Shown here: positions 11,080 through 21,484 of the stretch, one piece after another
Position numbering within the stretch: the stretch's first letter is position 1
How the letters are laid out: every line of letters begins with the position of its first letter
DNA from: Beverwykella pulmonaria
Taxonomy: Eukaryota; Ascomycota; Dothideomycetes; Pleosporales; Melanommataceae
Assembly (NCBI GenBank): GCA_001599595.1
Contig: BCHH01000010.1
Location: 63,667 to 127,666 of the forward strand
DNA: 64,000 nt
Direction of reading: 5' to 3'
Made by a program: the position numbers and the translations under genes
Notes under the pieces: model-generated
Databases searched by the model: none
The model's input: only the letters and a program-made list of their open reading frames with translations
What the model was told of the DNA's origin: nothing

Positions 11080-11731
11080 CGCAGCTCAAGGTTTCTAGAA
11101 ATACTTTTCAGATTTCCGTTAAGCTTCGGGGGGCGACAAACTGCAGGTAGTCACGGTAGTTTTGAAACATCGAACCAATATCTCTATCACTAAAATGGTT
11201 CCCTTAGCCGCGGCAAACAACACCTAATGTGCTGATAAGCTCGTTGAGGCTCTTTTATCACATCAGGATAGTTTTTTCATCACCGAGGAAATTCTGCTTG
11301 TAGCGGCAAAGAACTAGTCAAGGGGACCGGGGTTACTGGGCGAGCTATGGAAATTATATTGAATCACTTAAGCATTCTAGTTCTCGACAATAAAAAGAAA
11401 CCTGCAATAAGTTCGAGAACAGTACGAGGGTAGGTAGATACCATAGATGGGCTCAATGTTTCCCTTCCATTGAAACGGAAAATTCAAATGAAGGATCTGC
11501 TTCTTGCCAGCGAAATTGGATGTCAGAGTTGTTCGCTAATACAACAGTGTATCAATGGGGGTACTTGGAGAAGTCAAACCTCCAATGCGTCTTGATGTAT
11601 TGGTCTAGAACACCTCGTTATGTGATAACATCCCGTTGACAGTTTCGTTGTATTATCCAAAGAACTTCAGTGGTCATCAGATAGAGATTTACATGCACAC
11701 AGATGAGCAGAGACAAATTTTGAACTGAAAA
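11080..11731. other. Decayed repeat-type sequence
   Basis: No readable gene. Probably the remainder of the retroelement whose gag-like piece lies just upstream, but nothing diagnostic survives. Confidence 0.35.
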
Positions 11732-11818
11732 TGTAAACAGGGTATAGGTGAGGGAGTATGAAGATGTGTATTATGTGTGCACGTAGGTGTGATATGTATA
11801 TTTGATATATATATGCGC
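11732..11818 (+). repeat. Partial copy of LTR-like family A
   Basis: Starts TGTAAACAGGG and shares GGTATAGGTGAGG, GTATGAAGATGTGTATT and GATATATATATG with the full copies at 19252-19387, 38337-38466 and 46038-46187. Similarity stops in the ATATATATGCGCGG stretch, so the right half is missing or too diverged. Confidence 0.6.
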
Positions 11819-11999
11819 GGAGGGATTCGAAATCAGACTCTGCACCTCCACGTAGTGAAGCCTGTGAACATGACCCTCTAAGAGCTCAGTGCCAGCGCAG
11901 AAACGTCGCGTCGCGTGGGCAGCGATGGTGGTAGTTGAAGCTGCCTGTATTGAGAGAGTGCAGAGTTTCCACACTACCACGACCACATGCTGGGGTGGA

Positions 12000-12337
12000 G
12001 TATAGGCGTGGTATGGAAAATCACGAGGGTAGAAGGCGATTCGTAGCCATGCGATGCCCGAAGCCGCAATGCACTGATGGCAGGATGACGTTTACAAAGC
12101 AGAAAGGATTGGGAGCAGACTGTTGCTATTTCGTTCTGTCTAGCTACCAAAAGAATGAAAGAAATGTGTGTTGAAAGAAAGAAAAATGTTTGTGTTCTCA
12201 TTGGTGATGGTTTTGTGATCTGAGATGCCTTCTCTCATGGGGTGAGGTGTATTTATGTCCATAATTATGCAGCGTTGAAATGATGACGAAGCAAGCAGCT
12301 GACAGAGAAACCAAGACACTTTTCCCTGCACCACGCA
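12000..12337 (-). repeat. Dispersed repeat, copy 2 (inverted partner of 8797-9140)
   Basis: Minus-strand copy of the block at 8797-9140, with CTTGGATGCGTGGTGCAGGG, GTCTTGGTTTCT, ACCATCACCAATGAGAACAC, GGTAGCTAGACAGAACGAA and GCATGGCTACGAATCGCC. It ends near CCACCCCAGCATG, where copy 1 also loses similarity. The pair encloses about 2.9 kb of other repeat fragments. Confidence 0.75.
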
Positions 12338-14203
12338 TCCAAGCCTTTAGCCTCCATTGTATGATTATTGTATGCGAAAATCCAGGCACATGACTGTCGC
12401 GACGTGTGGGAGCAGTCAATCGTCTGATGGGTGAATGTATATATAAGGAGTGTGAAAGCCGCTATGAGCTGACCTGCTCGCACCATGACTATATATACCC
12501 ATGAAGGGTAAGCTAGCTAGAATAGGACATATGGTATGTCAGTGGGGCACGTGACATATGGTAGAACACGTGAGACACGTGACATAAAGAACACTCTATT
12601 TATCACTCCGGCCTGCAGGAAGTAGGTAGTTTGGTTGTGGAACGCTTGTATTGGGGGCCAGAGCTCGTCTCGCCTCACGTAATTGACCGATAGGCTCGTA
12701 CTCAGGCTCGTGATAGGCCCCGTGAGCGTTGTGCTTGCCTTGAAGCTTGCCGTGAGCTTAGCAAGACAGGCCTATCAGAGTAGAGATAGTAGAGCTTCTC
12801 TATCGATCAGTGAGGTGTTGATCCGCCTGAACGGAGACCGAGACGAAGCTGGTAGATGCTATCTAAAAAAAACAATGCTAAAAGGGACGGCGGGTGGGTG
12901 ATTCAAATCGTCGATCAAGCGTCGCGTGAGAGGCTTGATGAGATGAGCTCACATGAGGTGGATGTGATGAGGCTGAGATATCTCGTCGTGAGAATTGAAG
13001 TAGATGAGGTGCTTGGCAGCCTAACTGTAAATAGAACAATACAGTGACATACGTAACACCTCCTCACACCCGCGGGCGGACGAAACAGCGACGACCGGAT
13101 CTCCGGCTCTAGGCCGCTATGTCAGAAACCAGCGGACGCCGGCAGCACGCGAATAGACCTCGCATACCACTGGTACGGTGCTAGATAGGTCAAAACAAAC
13201 GTGTTGTCAACGCCTGCAAGGAGCAACAGCAGCGTTGGGAGAACGGCAAACGCGTGAGTCTGGACCAACGGAGCACAAGGGAGAGAGGAGAACAGAAGCC
13301 ATAACAAAACATGCTGTCAGCGCCTGCATCAACGGAGCACAAGTGAGTAGGGAGAACAGCAGCGGACAACTATGGTGCAAATGCAACATTCACTCACAAG
13401 GGAGACATCACTATCAACAGCAAGTGCGATAGAGTGGGTGGTCGAGGCTAGCGGACAATAACAAACCACAGGCGTAGGCCTCGCGCCTGCACCTGTCCGG
13501 GGACGCACTTATGGCACAAATAAAGAGAGGTGTTTTCCCCGCAGTTACGGGCAAGCCTTCGGGAGCTGCTTCTACGCATGGCCAACAAGGGTTTTTTCGG
13601 TTCATCTGATGTAAATGACGGCAATATCTGCATGGCTCCAACTAGGGCTGGTTACAGACGGTAAATAGATTAAATAATAATAATAATATACATGCACAGA
13701 CTGATTACTCAATGGCATATCCATGTAACTGGAAGTGGTGTGCTGGGCTTTTAGAAAAGCTACTGATCCTCTACCAGACACAACTATTTTCTACTCAATT
13801 ATTAGAATTAACTGTGACATAAGAATATTAGGGTGAACGATTAAAGCAAATCGTAGTCAGTGATGCTGCTCTAAATATCGGCAAATGACTTATTGAAAGA
13901 ATGCGTGAGTCTGGCAAACTCCTGGTTGAATGACTACATATAGATATTCCATCTTTCCATACTCCTGAATATTACCCACTCGTGTCATTGAGTAGGTACT
14001 AATAATACTGAGCCGTATCCTCCATCGTCTGCTGCTGATGAAACGGCAAGATGCGTCGCACTATGTAATTGCTGAGTAGTATTGTTATTGGCAGAAGAAG
14101 TAGTTTGAGTATACGCGTGCGATTTGATTAAGGAGTCTTACAATAATATCATATATCCTAATAGCTTCAGCTTGCTCCCCATCGATTATAAATTAATACA
14201 GCT
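12338..14203. other. Repeat-rich region, no gene
   Basis: Around 12530-12600 there are several CACGTG-containing units (TATGTCAGTGGGGCACGTGACATATGG pattern) resembling the right part of LTR-like family A. From 13200 to 13400 the phrase AACGGAGCACAAG with AACAGCAGCG-type context recurs two to three times, an imperfect local duplication. At 13030-13055 ACATACGTAACACC could be an LTR edge. No coding domain was readable. 13680-14200 is A/T-rich and apparently empty. Confidence 0.4.
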
Positions 14204-17200
14204 CTATGTAGGAGACTCCTCGATAGCCTCGATAAATTCCCACAGATGATTGTCGTGTAAGTGGTCGAGATAAGGCTTACACATAAAACAGTAATCAAAA
14301 TCCACACAGCTGCAACAGTGGAAGCGCAACCCGTAAATTTCCTATTTAATGTGAGAAATTTTTCACCATCTCGGAATTACCACTTACATGAAAGCAGCCA
14401 TCGCAAAAATAGCCACTATGACATCTTCCACTCCATCGTAAGATGTCTGAAGCACTTGAACCAGTTCCTGCTTCAAGTAAAGATCTAAAAGGAACGGGCA
14501 ACGCTTCAAGCAGCTTCTCGTGGGCGTGGAAGATAGCGATATAAATAGGGCTCCACTGCCCCTCTGGCTGAGAAAGTGAAACACTGTCACCGCGGAAGCC
14601 TTCTGCGATTAGTCGTTCGACAACTTCCGCCTTTCCTGTCCTACAGGCCCAATGAAGGGGAGTCCAGTTTCCGCTCTGTACCGAGGACATGTCGGTCTTC
14701 TCAATTATCATATTAAGAATTTGCAATGATCCTCCCGAAGAAGCATAATGGAGCATGGTGTCCCCTTTTGCATCCTTGGTTTCAGGATTAATACCTAGGC
14801 CAAAGACGTATTTGAAAGTCTCCACATTTCCACTTCTTGCGGCAAGTTGAAGAGTAGTTCTGCCGTGAGTGTCCACATGATATAGATCAATCTTTTCGAG
14901 TAGCAGCTTGACAACTTCAAGATGACCGTTCCGTGTTGCTGAGTGCAGCGGCGTCAACCCAGCACTATCAACGACTGCTACGTCAGCTCCCTTCTCAAGA
15001 AGCAGCTGGACAACTTCGAGATGACCGTTGAGTGATGCTGAGTAAAGCGGCGTGCATCCATTTCTATTAGCGACTGCTACGTCAGCTCCCTTATCAAGAA
15101 GCAGCCGGATAACCTCAAGATGACCGTTTCTTGATGCTGCATTCAGTGGTGTCCATCCATTACTATTGGCCACTGCTACGTCGGCTCCCTGCTCAAGAAG
15201 AAGCTGGACAACTTTAAAATGACCATTGAGTGAAGCTGAGTAAAGTGGCGTACTTCCGTTACTATTGGCGGCTGCTACGTCAGCTCCCTTATCAAGAAGC
15301 AGCTGGATAACTTCGAGACGACCGTTGGCTGATGCCGCATTCAGCGGCGTCCATCCATCACTACGGACGACTGCTACGCCCGCTCCCTTCTCAAGAAGAA
15401 GCTGGACGACTTCGAGATGACCGTTGAGTGAAGCTGAGTAAAGCGGCGTCCATCCATCACTATCAACAACTGCTATGTCGGCCCCCTTCTCAAGAAGTAG
15501 CTGGATAACCTTGAGATGACCATTGGTTGATGCCGCATGCAGTGGCGTCCATCCATCATTATTGACGACTGCTACGTCAGCCCCCTTCTCAAGAAGAAGT
15601 TGGACGGCTTTGAGATGACCGTTGAGTGAAGCCGAGTAAAGCGGCGTCCATCCATCATTATTGGTAACTGCTATGTCGGCTCCCTTCTCAAGAAGCAGCT
15701 GGATAACTTTGAAATGACCGTTGGTTGATGCCGCATTCAGCGGCGTCAATCCATCACTATCAACGACTGCTACGTCAGCCCCCTTCTCAAGAAGAAGCTG
15801 GACGACTTCGAGATGACCGTTGAGTGAAGCTAAGTGAAGCGGCGTCCATCCATCATTATTGGCAACTGCTATGTCGGCTCCCTTCTCAAGAAGCAGCTGG
15901 ATAACTTTGAAATGACCGTTAGTTGATGCCTCATTCAGCGGCGTCCATCCATCATTATCGACTACTGNNNNNNNNNNNNNNNNNNNNNNNNNNNNNNNNN
16001 NNNNNNNNNNNNNNNNNNNNNNNNNNNNNNNNNNNNNNNNNNNNNNNNNNNNNNNNNNNNNNNNNNNNNNNNNNNNNNNNNNNNNNNNNNNNNNNNNNNN
16101 NNNNNNNNNNNNNNNNNNNNNNNNNNNNNNNNTCAGCGGCGTCCATCCATCATTATCGACTACTGCTACGTCGGCTCCCTTCTCAAGAAGCAGCTGGATA
16201 ACTTTGAAATGACCGTTAGTTGATGCCGCATTCAGCGACGTCCACCCATCATTATCAACAACTGTTACGTCAGCTCCCTTCTCAAGGAGAAGCTGGACGA
16301 CTTCGAGATGACCGTTGAGTGAAGCTGAGTAAAGCGGCGTCCATCCATCACTATCAACAACTGCTATGTCGGCCCCTTTCTCAAGAAGTAGCTGGATAAC
16401 CTTGAGATGACCGTTGGTTGATGCCGCATGCAGCGGCGTCAATCCATCACTATCAACGACTGCTACGTCAGCCCCCTTCTCAAGAAGAAGCTGGACGACT
16501 TTGAGATGGCCGTTGAGTGAAGCTACGCTCAATGGCGTCCCTCCGTTTTCGGTTGTTGTTTTGAGTTCCCCTCCAGCTTCAATCAATAATTTGACAATTT
16601 CAGAATGCCCATTCATGGCTACTGTGTACAGTGGTGTTCTCCCCTTAGAGTCCTGTAGTGTAAGATTTATGCCTCTTCTGAGAAGAACTTGTACCATGTT
16701 TTTCTGATCTCTAGTAATAGCAGCATTAATCGGAACTCCAAACTTCCCACCTTTTTCGTTAGGGTTTGCGCCCCAACCCATTAATAGATCGAATGCCAAC
16801 GCATTATCTTTGAAACAAGCTGCTTGTAGAGGAGTGCCGTATTCTCCTCCAACTCTATTCAGTTGATTTTGATCTTCTGTCCAGATCCATTTCATGGTTG
16901 GAGTGAGATTAAATAAAGCGGCGTAATACAACGGGGTTGCTATAGAGATCTCTTCTTTCTGACTTCCACCTATTGTTTTCTTGGAGGAGCGCTCAAAATA
17001 TCTTGCCCATTGTACAAAACTCGCATTTTGATAGCGTAAGAATTCGTTTACCAAGCCAAACAACTTGGCATCGTCTTTTGCTACAATGACATGTCTATTC
17101 CAATATATTGCGGCGTAATGAATGAAAGTATATTTATATCCGGAGTCCTCTTTCACCCAGATATCATCGCAGTCAAGATAGACGAGACACATTGTTGCAA

Positions 17201-19188
17201 TACAACTATGATGTTCAGACTGTGTTAAAGTTCGATCGAATCCTGGGGAGTGCTTGGGTGGTAAGGTAGAGATGAGAAATTCTCGGACAGATGTATGGAC
17301 TAGATGGACGGTTCTTGCTCCAGGTCCGTCATCAGGCTTTTCCACTCTGACTTCTATAAGGCCCGCACAGATTTCGATGATCTCAGTGTCGATGTACCTA
17401 TCGCTGGTATTTTGGATTTCCTCATCTAGATCGTTCAAATCGACACTAGTGTCATCACTACCTAGCTCAAAAACCAGAGCCTCAGTGATCTCAGCCACAG
17501 TGAGAGGCCGCAAGGCAAAAGTAGTCCATCTTAATATTGCTAAAGCACGGTCTTGGTCTTCGGGAACGCGGCTCTGAATTTGTTTCCAGTTCCGTTCATA
17601 AGTTTTGGTGAGGCCAATAGGCATGTTTTTCACCGAGTTCTGCAGTCGTTTTGCTGATTTACCGCTCCGAATTTGATCCTCTTGCATCTTTATCCACAAA
17701 AACATGCCATCGCACTTTTCAGCGAGCTGTCCTGCTAGCTCTTGTCTAAGAGAGTTGTTTTCATCAGGTAGCTTCTTATCGACTACGCTTTTGGAGAAGA
17801 GTAATATATCGTGATGGACATCCCCTTTGGAGATTTTGCATTCAAGCATGACGTGCCCTGCGCTCTTGGCCATTGGCGGGGCTAATTCTGCCTTGATATC
17901 CGTTTCATTTCGACTGAGAATTAGGATTCTTGTGGCGGTTCCTTTGGTCTTTTTCTTCAACTTTTGCAGGAATTCGGCTCGAACATCGCCCATTCGGCTA
18001 TATTCATCGAATCCATCGAGTACAAAAGTCGCCTCGCGACTTTGGGAAACGATTAACCCAAAGATAGACCAAATGACGGACTCTGCTACTCTCTGTCCGG
18101 CTTCGGAGTGTTCTAGGAGCAATTTTAGAACGTCGGAATCAAGTCGTGCTAATTGTGCGATCCAGGATCTGATAATGAAGCTTGGCTGGCCACCGGATTG
18201 AGCATGGTTAGAGGCGAAGAAGTATGCGACTGGAAAGGGTTTCAGACGCTTAAGGTGCTCAACTAAGCTTGCGCAGAGTATGGTCTTGCCAGATCCAGCG
18301 GATGCACATATCCAAAGTAGTCTGGCCGCTTTATCGGGAAAATCATCCGAAATCCATGCGCGGTATGCGGGGTGGGCAAAAATCCACTCACAGGTTCCCT
18401 CAAGACGTAATGAGACTTTTTCGTCATAGAACTGAGTGATATTATATATATCGTTAAATTTCGTAACGTCAAGCCAGTCATCGACCGAATTTTGCAATTG
18501 CAATCTAGCATTACGTCGCATGTCATCAAGCAGAAGCCGGACATCATTTTGGACGCTTGTGGACCCATTCCGGTCCTTGATTTGCTCATCTACTTTATAA
18601 GTGAGCCACGCTTATAATATAGGAAGGTAACTTACCGTAGATGTAGTCTTCTAACCCAGTTGGCCGCCGCACCAAATGAGACTCAAAGTTTGTTGGAGGC
18701 ATGAGGTCGTAGAGAGTTTCAACCATTTTGTTGAACATGTCAACCTGGTTGGTAAACTTCCCTCTGCGTCTGAAGGTCCAAGAAATTCCACCCCTTATAG
18801 ATGTTAATTGAGGCAATTTATTCGTGATCTTAATTGTCTCTCCAGGCATAGCTGGAGCGAAATCATCATTCTCTCCACAGTTATTGCGCAATTTTGAACT
18901 TGTAAGCTCAGTTGCACCGAAAATCTCCCACGCAATAGCCAGAGTTTTTTTGACCGTTAACTCGAGTTCATGATCCTTGAGCCGAGGATCTTGGGTTTCT
19001 TTCCATTGGTCATCAGAAATTCCAAGGCTATGGCCCCATTTTCTAAGTCGTATCTTGTCTGCCTCAAATCGAGCGTTCAAACTGCGGGACTCGATGCCAA
19101 AATCCCTATAAGCATCGACTCGTTCTACGATATCCATGCATGTGCTAAATAGACCAGCGACACCTACAACTAAGCCTGCAATCTCCAT
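14204..19188 (-). CDS. HeLo-NACHT-ankyrin-ZZ STAND receptor (NLR-like)
   Basis: Three exons: 19188-18636, 18592-14388 and 14341-14204, giving 1631 codons counting a 165-N gap. Start ATG 19188. Residues 1 to about 180 form a HeLo domain (MEIAGLVVGVAGLFSTCMDI, then RLRKWGHSLGI), as in HET-S-type cell-death proteins. A NACHT NTPase follows: Walker A SAGSGKT (about 282-288) and Walker B VLDGFDEY (about 376). From about 736 to 1560 lie some 24 ankyrin repeats, many nearly identical. The last exon, easily missed, completes a ZZ zinc finger: CHSGYFCDGCFH joins EIYGLRFHCCSCVDFDYCFM and ends HLHDNHLWEFIEAIEESPT. Family knowledge suggests ligand sensing by ankyrins, NACHT oligomerisation, and HeLo membrane attack in heterokaryon incompatibility or defence; no partner gene is visible. 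Intron 1 is only 43 nt. A solo-LTR-like insertion lies 64 bp upstream of the ATG. Confidence 0.88.
14937..16530 (-). repeat. Homogenised ankyrin-coding tandem array (99-bp units, 198-bp pairs)
   Basis: About fifteen to seventeen 99-bp ankyrin units alternate between two types: A with SASLNGHLEVVQLLLEKGAD and B with NAASTNGHFKVIQLLLEKGA. The DNA of same-type units is much closer than A is to B, so the effective unit is a 198-bp pair. Variation is concentrated at the residues just after TPL and in the VVDSDGW/VANNDGW/VVRSDGW loop. Such high internal conservation is known from fungal STAND repeat domains that evolve by repeat exchange. Confidence 0.85.
15968..16132. other. Assembly gap of 165 N
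   Basis: The N run sits inside the ankyrin array. The 10-residue phrase VVDNDGWTPL occurs on both sides, and the two occurrences are 66 codons apart including the gap, exactly two 33-residue repeats. The gap therefore keeps frame and probably hides one more A/B repeat pair, or is a collapsed larger array. Confidence 0.95.
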
Positions 19189-19251
19189 GATGGTTGAAAG
19201 CGCGATCTCTCAAGGCCACTGATGGCCGAATTCGGAATTCTGAAGAAGAAG

Positions 19252-19387
19252 TGTAAGCCGAGGACACCATAATGTCACGTGGACATGCCACTGACTAATC
19301 AGTCCGTCTCATATATATATATCAGCTGTACATACCTCACATACAATACACATCTTGATACCTTTTTCCTCCGCCCTCCAGCTTACA
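19252..19387 (-). mobile_element. Solo-LTR-like insertion, family A, upstream of the NLR gene
   Basis: A 136-bp block with 7-bp perfect inverted ends (TGTAAGC...GCTTACA) flanked by the direct 5-bp duplication AGAAG (19247-19251 and 19388-19392). TG..CA ends and a 5-bp target duplication fit a solo LTR; a short non-autonomous DNA element is the alternative. The insert contains AATCAGTCC, an ATATATATAT run and CACGTG. Its edge is 64 bp from the NLR start codon, so it lies within the promoter or 5' UTR. Confidence 0.85.
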
Positions 19388-19403
19388 AGAAGCGTGTGAG
19401 ACT

Positions 19404-19480
19404 TATTATGGATTAAATATTGAGGTGGAGGCAAAGGTGCCGTATGAAGATGTGTATTGTGTGTATGTACGATGCATGTA
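19404..19480 (+). repeat. Partial family A copy
   Basis: Contains GAGGTGGAGGC, CCGTATGAAGATGTGTATTGTGTG and TATGTAC, matching the left half of family A, in opposite orientation to the complete copy right beside it (19252-19387). The right half is absent. Confidence 0.55.
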
Positions 19481-19809
19481 AGTGATCTGTCCTTGGTGAG
19501 GTATGATACGATCAGCTGAGCCAACTCTAACGTTATAGTACAGTGGATGAGTCAGCACTACAGTGGCCTCTTGTTTACGTGAGGTATTTAGGAACATACA
19601 GACTTAAGGTAAGAAAATACCTAATAACAACCATTCAACGACAATGGAATGTCTCCTAAACCACGATGTCAAGTCTGCTCCAGACTGTGCGACGTTATTT
19701 ACTTTTCAATTTCAAGTGGGAAATGGTCTACAATTTAAATACTTGATAGAAATGTTTGATCATGCTGAGTATTGTAAGCAAATATATCTAGTTTCAGCCG
19801 GAAGAAGTG

Positions 19810-20160
19810 TCACGTAATGTGTGGTGAGTTGCAGGTCACCCCACTTTTAAAGTTCACAACAACAGGTCCGTTAGGCTGGTGCAGATATTTGCAATTAGAA
19901 GCAATGGCCAATTTTGAAGAAACGACCCCATTAACGCAATACGACTCCAAAAGACCATCTAGACTAGAAAATGCACTTGAACAATCTTTGAAATTGACAT
20001 GGGGATGAAAGCGTGCGCAGTCTAGTTCCTTTAATAGGCGCTGGCGCTTGGACAGCCTTACAAACGGGGAGAACTGAAGAAAACGGTAGCTAGCTTCTAT
20101 CTCTTGCAATGTCATATCATACTGAGAAGTGTTCTTTTGACTTAATAAGTAGGAGCACAT
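19810..20160 (-). CDS. Hypothetical small ORF
   Basis: ATG at 20160, 116 codons (MCSYLLSQKN to CNSPHIT); an internal Met gives MTLQEIEASYRFLQF. No signal peptide, domain or family resemblance was seen. It lies between family A repeats and the ankyrin relic, so it may be a chance or decayed frame. Confidence 0.2.
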   Translation of the reverse strand: MCSYLLSQKNTSQYDMTLQEIEASYRFLQFSPFVRLSKRQRLLKELDCARFHPHVNFKDCSSAFSSLDGLLESYCVNGVVSSKLAIASNCKYLHQPNGPVVVNFKSGVTCNSPHIT

Positions 20161-21126
20161 TAGACCGGACCAACACTATCTCTTGCATGCGCGAGAAATC
20201 ACCTTAACCTCATGTAAGTATGTATGTCTGTATTATTTTGGCCGTACACTTCTAGGGTATAGGCAGTTTTTTGCTCCAGCTCAGATGTCGACTTTGAGGA
20301 TTGCTCGTCCATTGTCTAACGCCATGAACGCCTCTCACGCAAGTGTTTGGCCGATGTCGGGTAGTTTCCGTATCGCAGCTTCTCTTGACAGGTATCTCTA
20401 GATGGATGTTCTTATTGCCCAAGTGGGAGACACGAGTTGATGTGTGGCACGCATGGCGTTGGGAGATGTAACAAGGCTAAATTTGAGATGGCAGTTCGCC
20501 GATATTTACAGTGCTCTGCCTCTTGTGTATGATCTCTCAGGATTGTCATCGTCAAGATGGTGGTCCTCATCTCTGCCCTCCTCCCAACATTGTACCCACA
20601 TGACTGGCCTTTTCGGTCACACTAGGTGGACAGGGTTGTCTATATGAAAACTAGAAAGTTTGTACGGGCTATTCTTAAAGTTGGATCGCCTTTATATCCA
20701 AGCGATTTGACACGATACAAGAATCAAGAATCTTCTCTACTGCGTGTTCATCGTCTTCGTCCGCAATTTCCCGATTACACGTCCGCTTATGTCTGCGCGA
20801 GCGATGAGGTGGTGTGGTTCAAATTCTTCGCTTCTTGCGTCCAAGGTGGCGGCCGTGATCACCGCTTTCTTCATTGTTGTCATCACTGTAGCACATCTTG
20901 GTATTGTAAACGCTGTACTGATGTGTTGAAAGTGGTTTTGGGGCCGAGGAGTTTGGGGCCTAAGGACGGTCGGAGAGCGGCCTGCTGTCGGAGGGGAAGG
21001 GTTTTCGTTGCCTCGCCGAGTGCGTGGCGCGCTTAAGGCGCTGCTCCGATGCCGTATTTGACGTTTGACTGTGTCGCTTGGCTGGCGGAAAGCGCTTCCG
21101 CTTGAGCGTCAGCCACGTTCTGTGAT
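20161..21126. other. No gene recognised
   Basis: Short frames only. The longest (20626-21036, plus) has no family resemblance. Confidence 0.4.
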
Positions 21127-21300
21127 GCCGCTGGACTCCACAGCAACACACTCCATTACGGGTTCACAGGGGCGCCGCAAGTAGGTTGTGAAGCTGTTGC
21201 TTGACAAGGGCGCCGATAACAACGAGCAGGGTGGACGCTACAGCAACGCACTCTAGGCGGCTTCATGAAGAGGCCATGAGCGGATTGTTTATTGCGGAGA
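21127..21300 (+). pseudogene. Ankyrin-repeat relic
   Basis: In the plus frame starting at 21185 the DNA reads VVKLLLDKGADNNEQGGRYS, then NAL, a TAG at 21254-21256, AAS, a TGA at 21266-21268, and RGHERIV. This is the usual fungal ankyrin phrase in which TAG stands where CAG (Gln) and TGA where CGA (Arg) are expected. Upstream, in another frame, LHSNTLHYG resembles the same repeat. No start, NACHT or other domain remains. It is on the opposite strand to both ankyrin genes beside it. Confidence 0.7.
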
Positions 21301-21484
21301 GAAAGTGGGGTAAGTCCGGAAGACGTTACGATCGTCATCAAATCGAGGCGATGAAGCGTAAGTCTGCGCAGGTTCGCTATTGAAGTAAAAAGTGAGATCT
21401 TGACGCAGAAGTGTCGGTGCACGGTCGGAGCACGCAAAGCTGTTCGCGACACTAAAGATCGTGAGCTAATTCCGAGAATCGATA

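Noticed and set aside
13200..13400. Possible CRISPR-like spaced repeats (AACGGAGCACAAG units)
   Set aside because: Only two to three imperfect units with unequal spacing in a eukaryotic context.
16414..18201. Several long plus-strand frames (16414-16707, 17254-17577, 17827-18201)
   Set aside because: They are antisense shadows of the NACHT-ankyrin gene, kept open by its codon composition.
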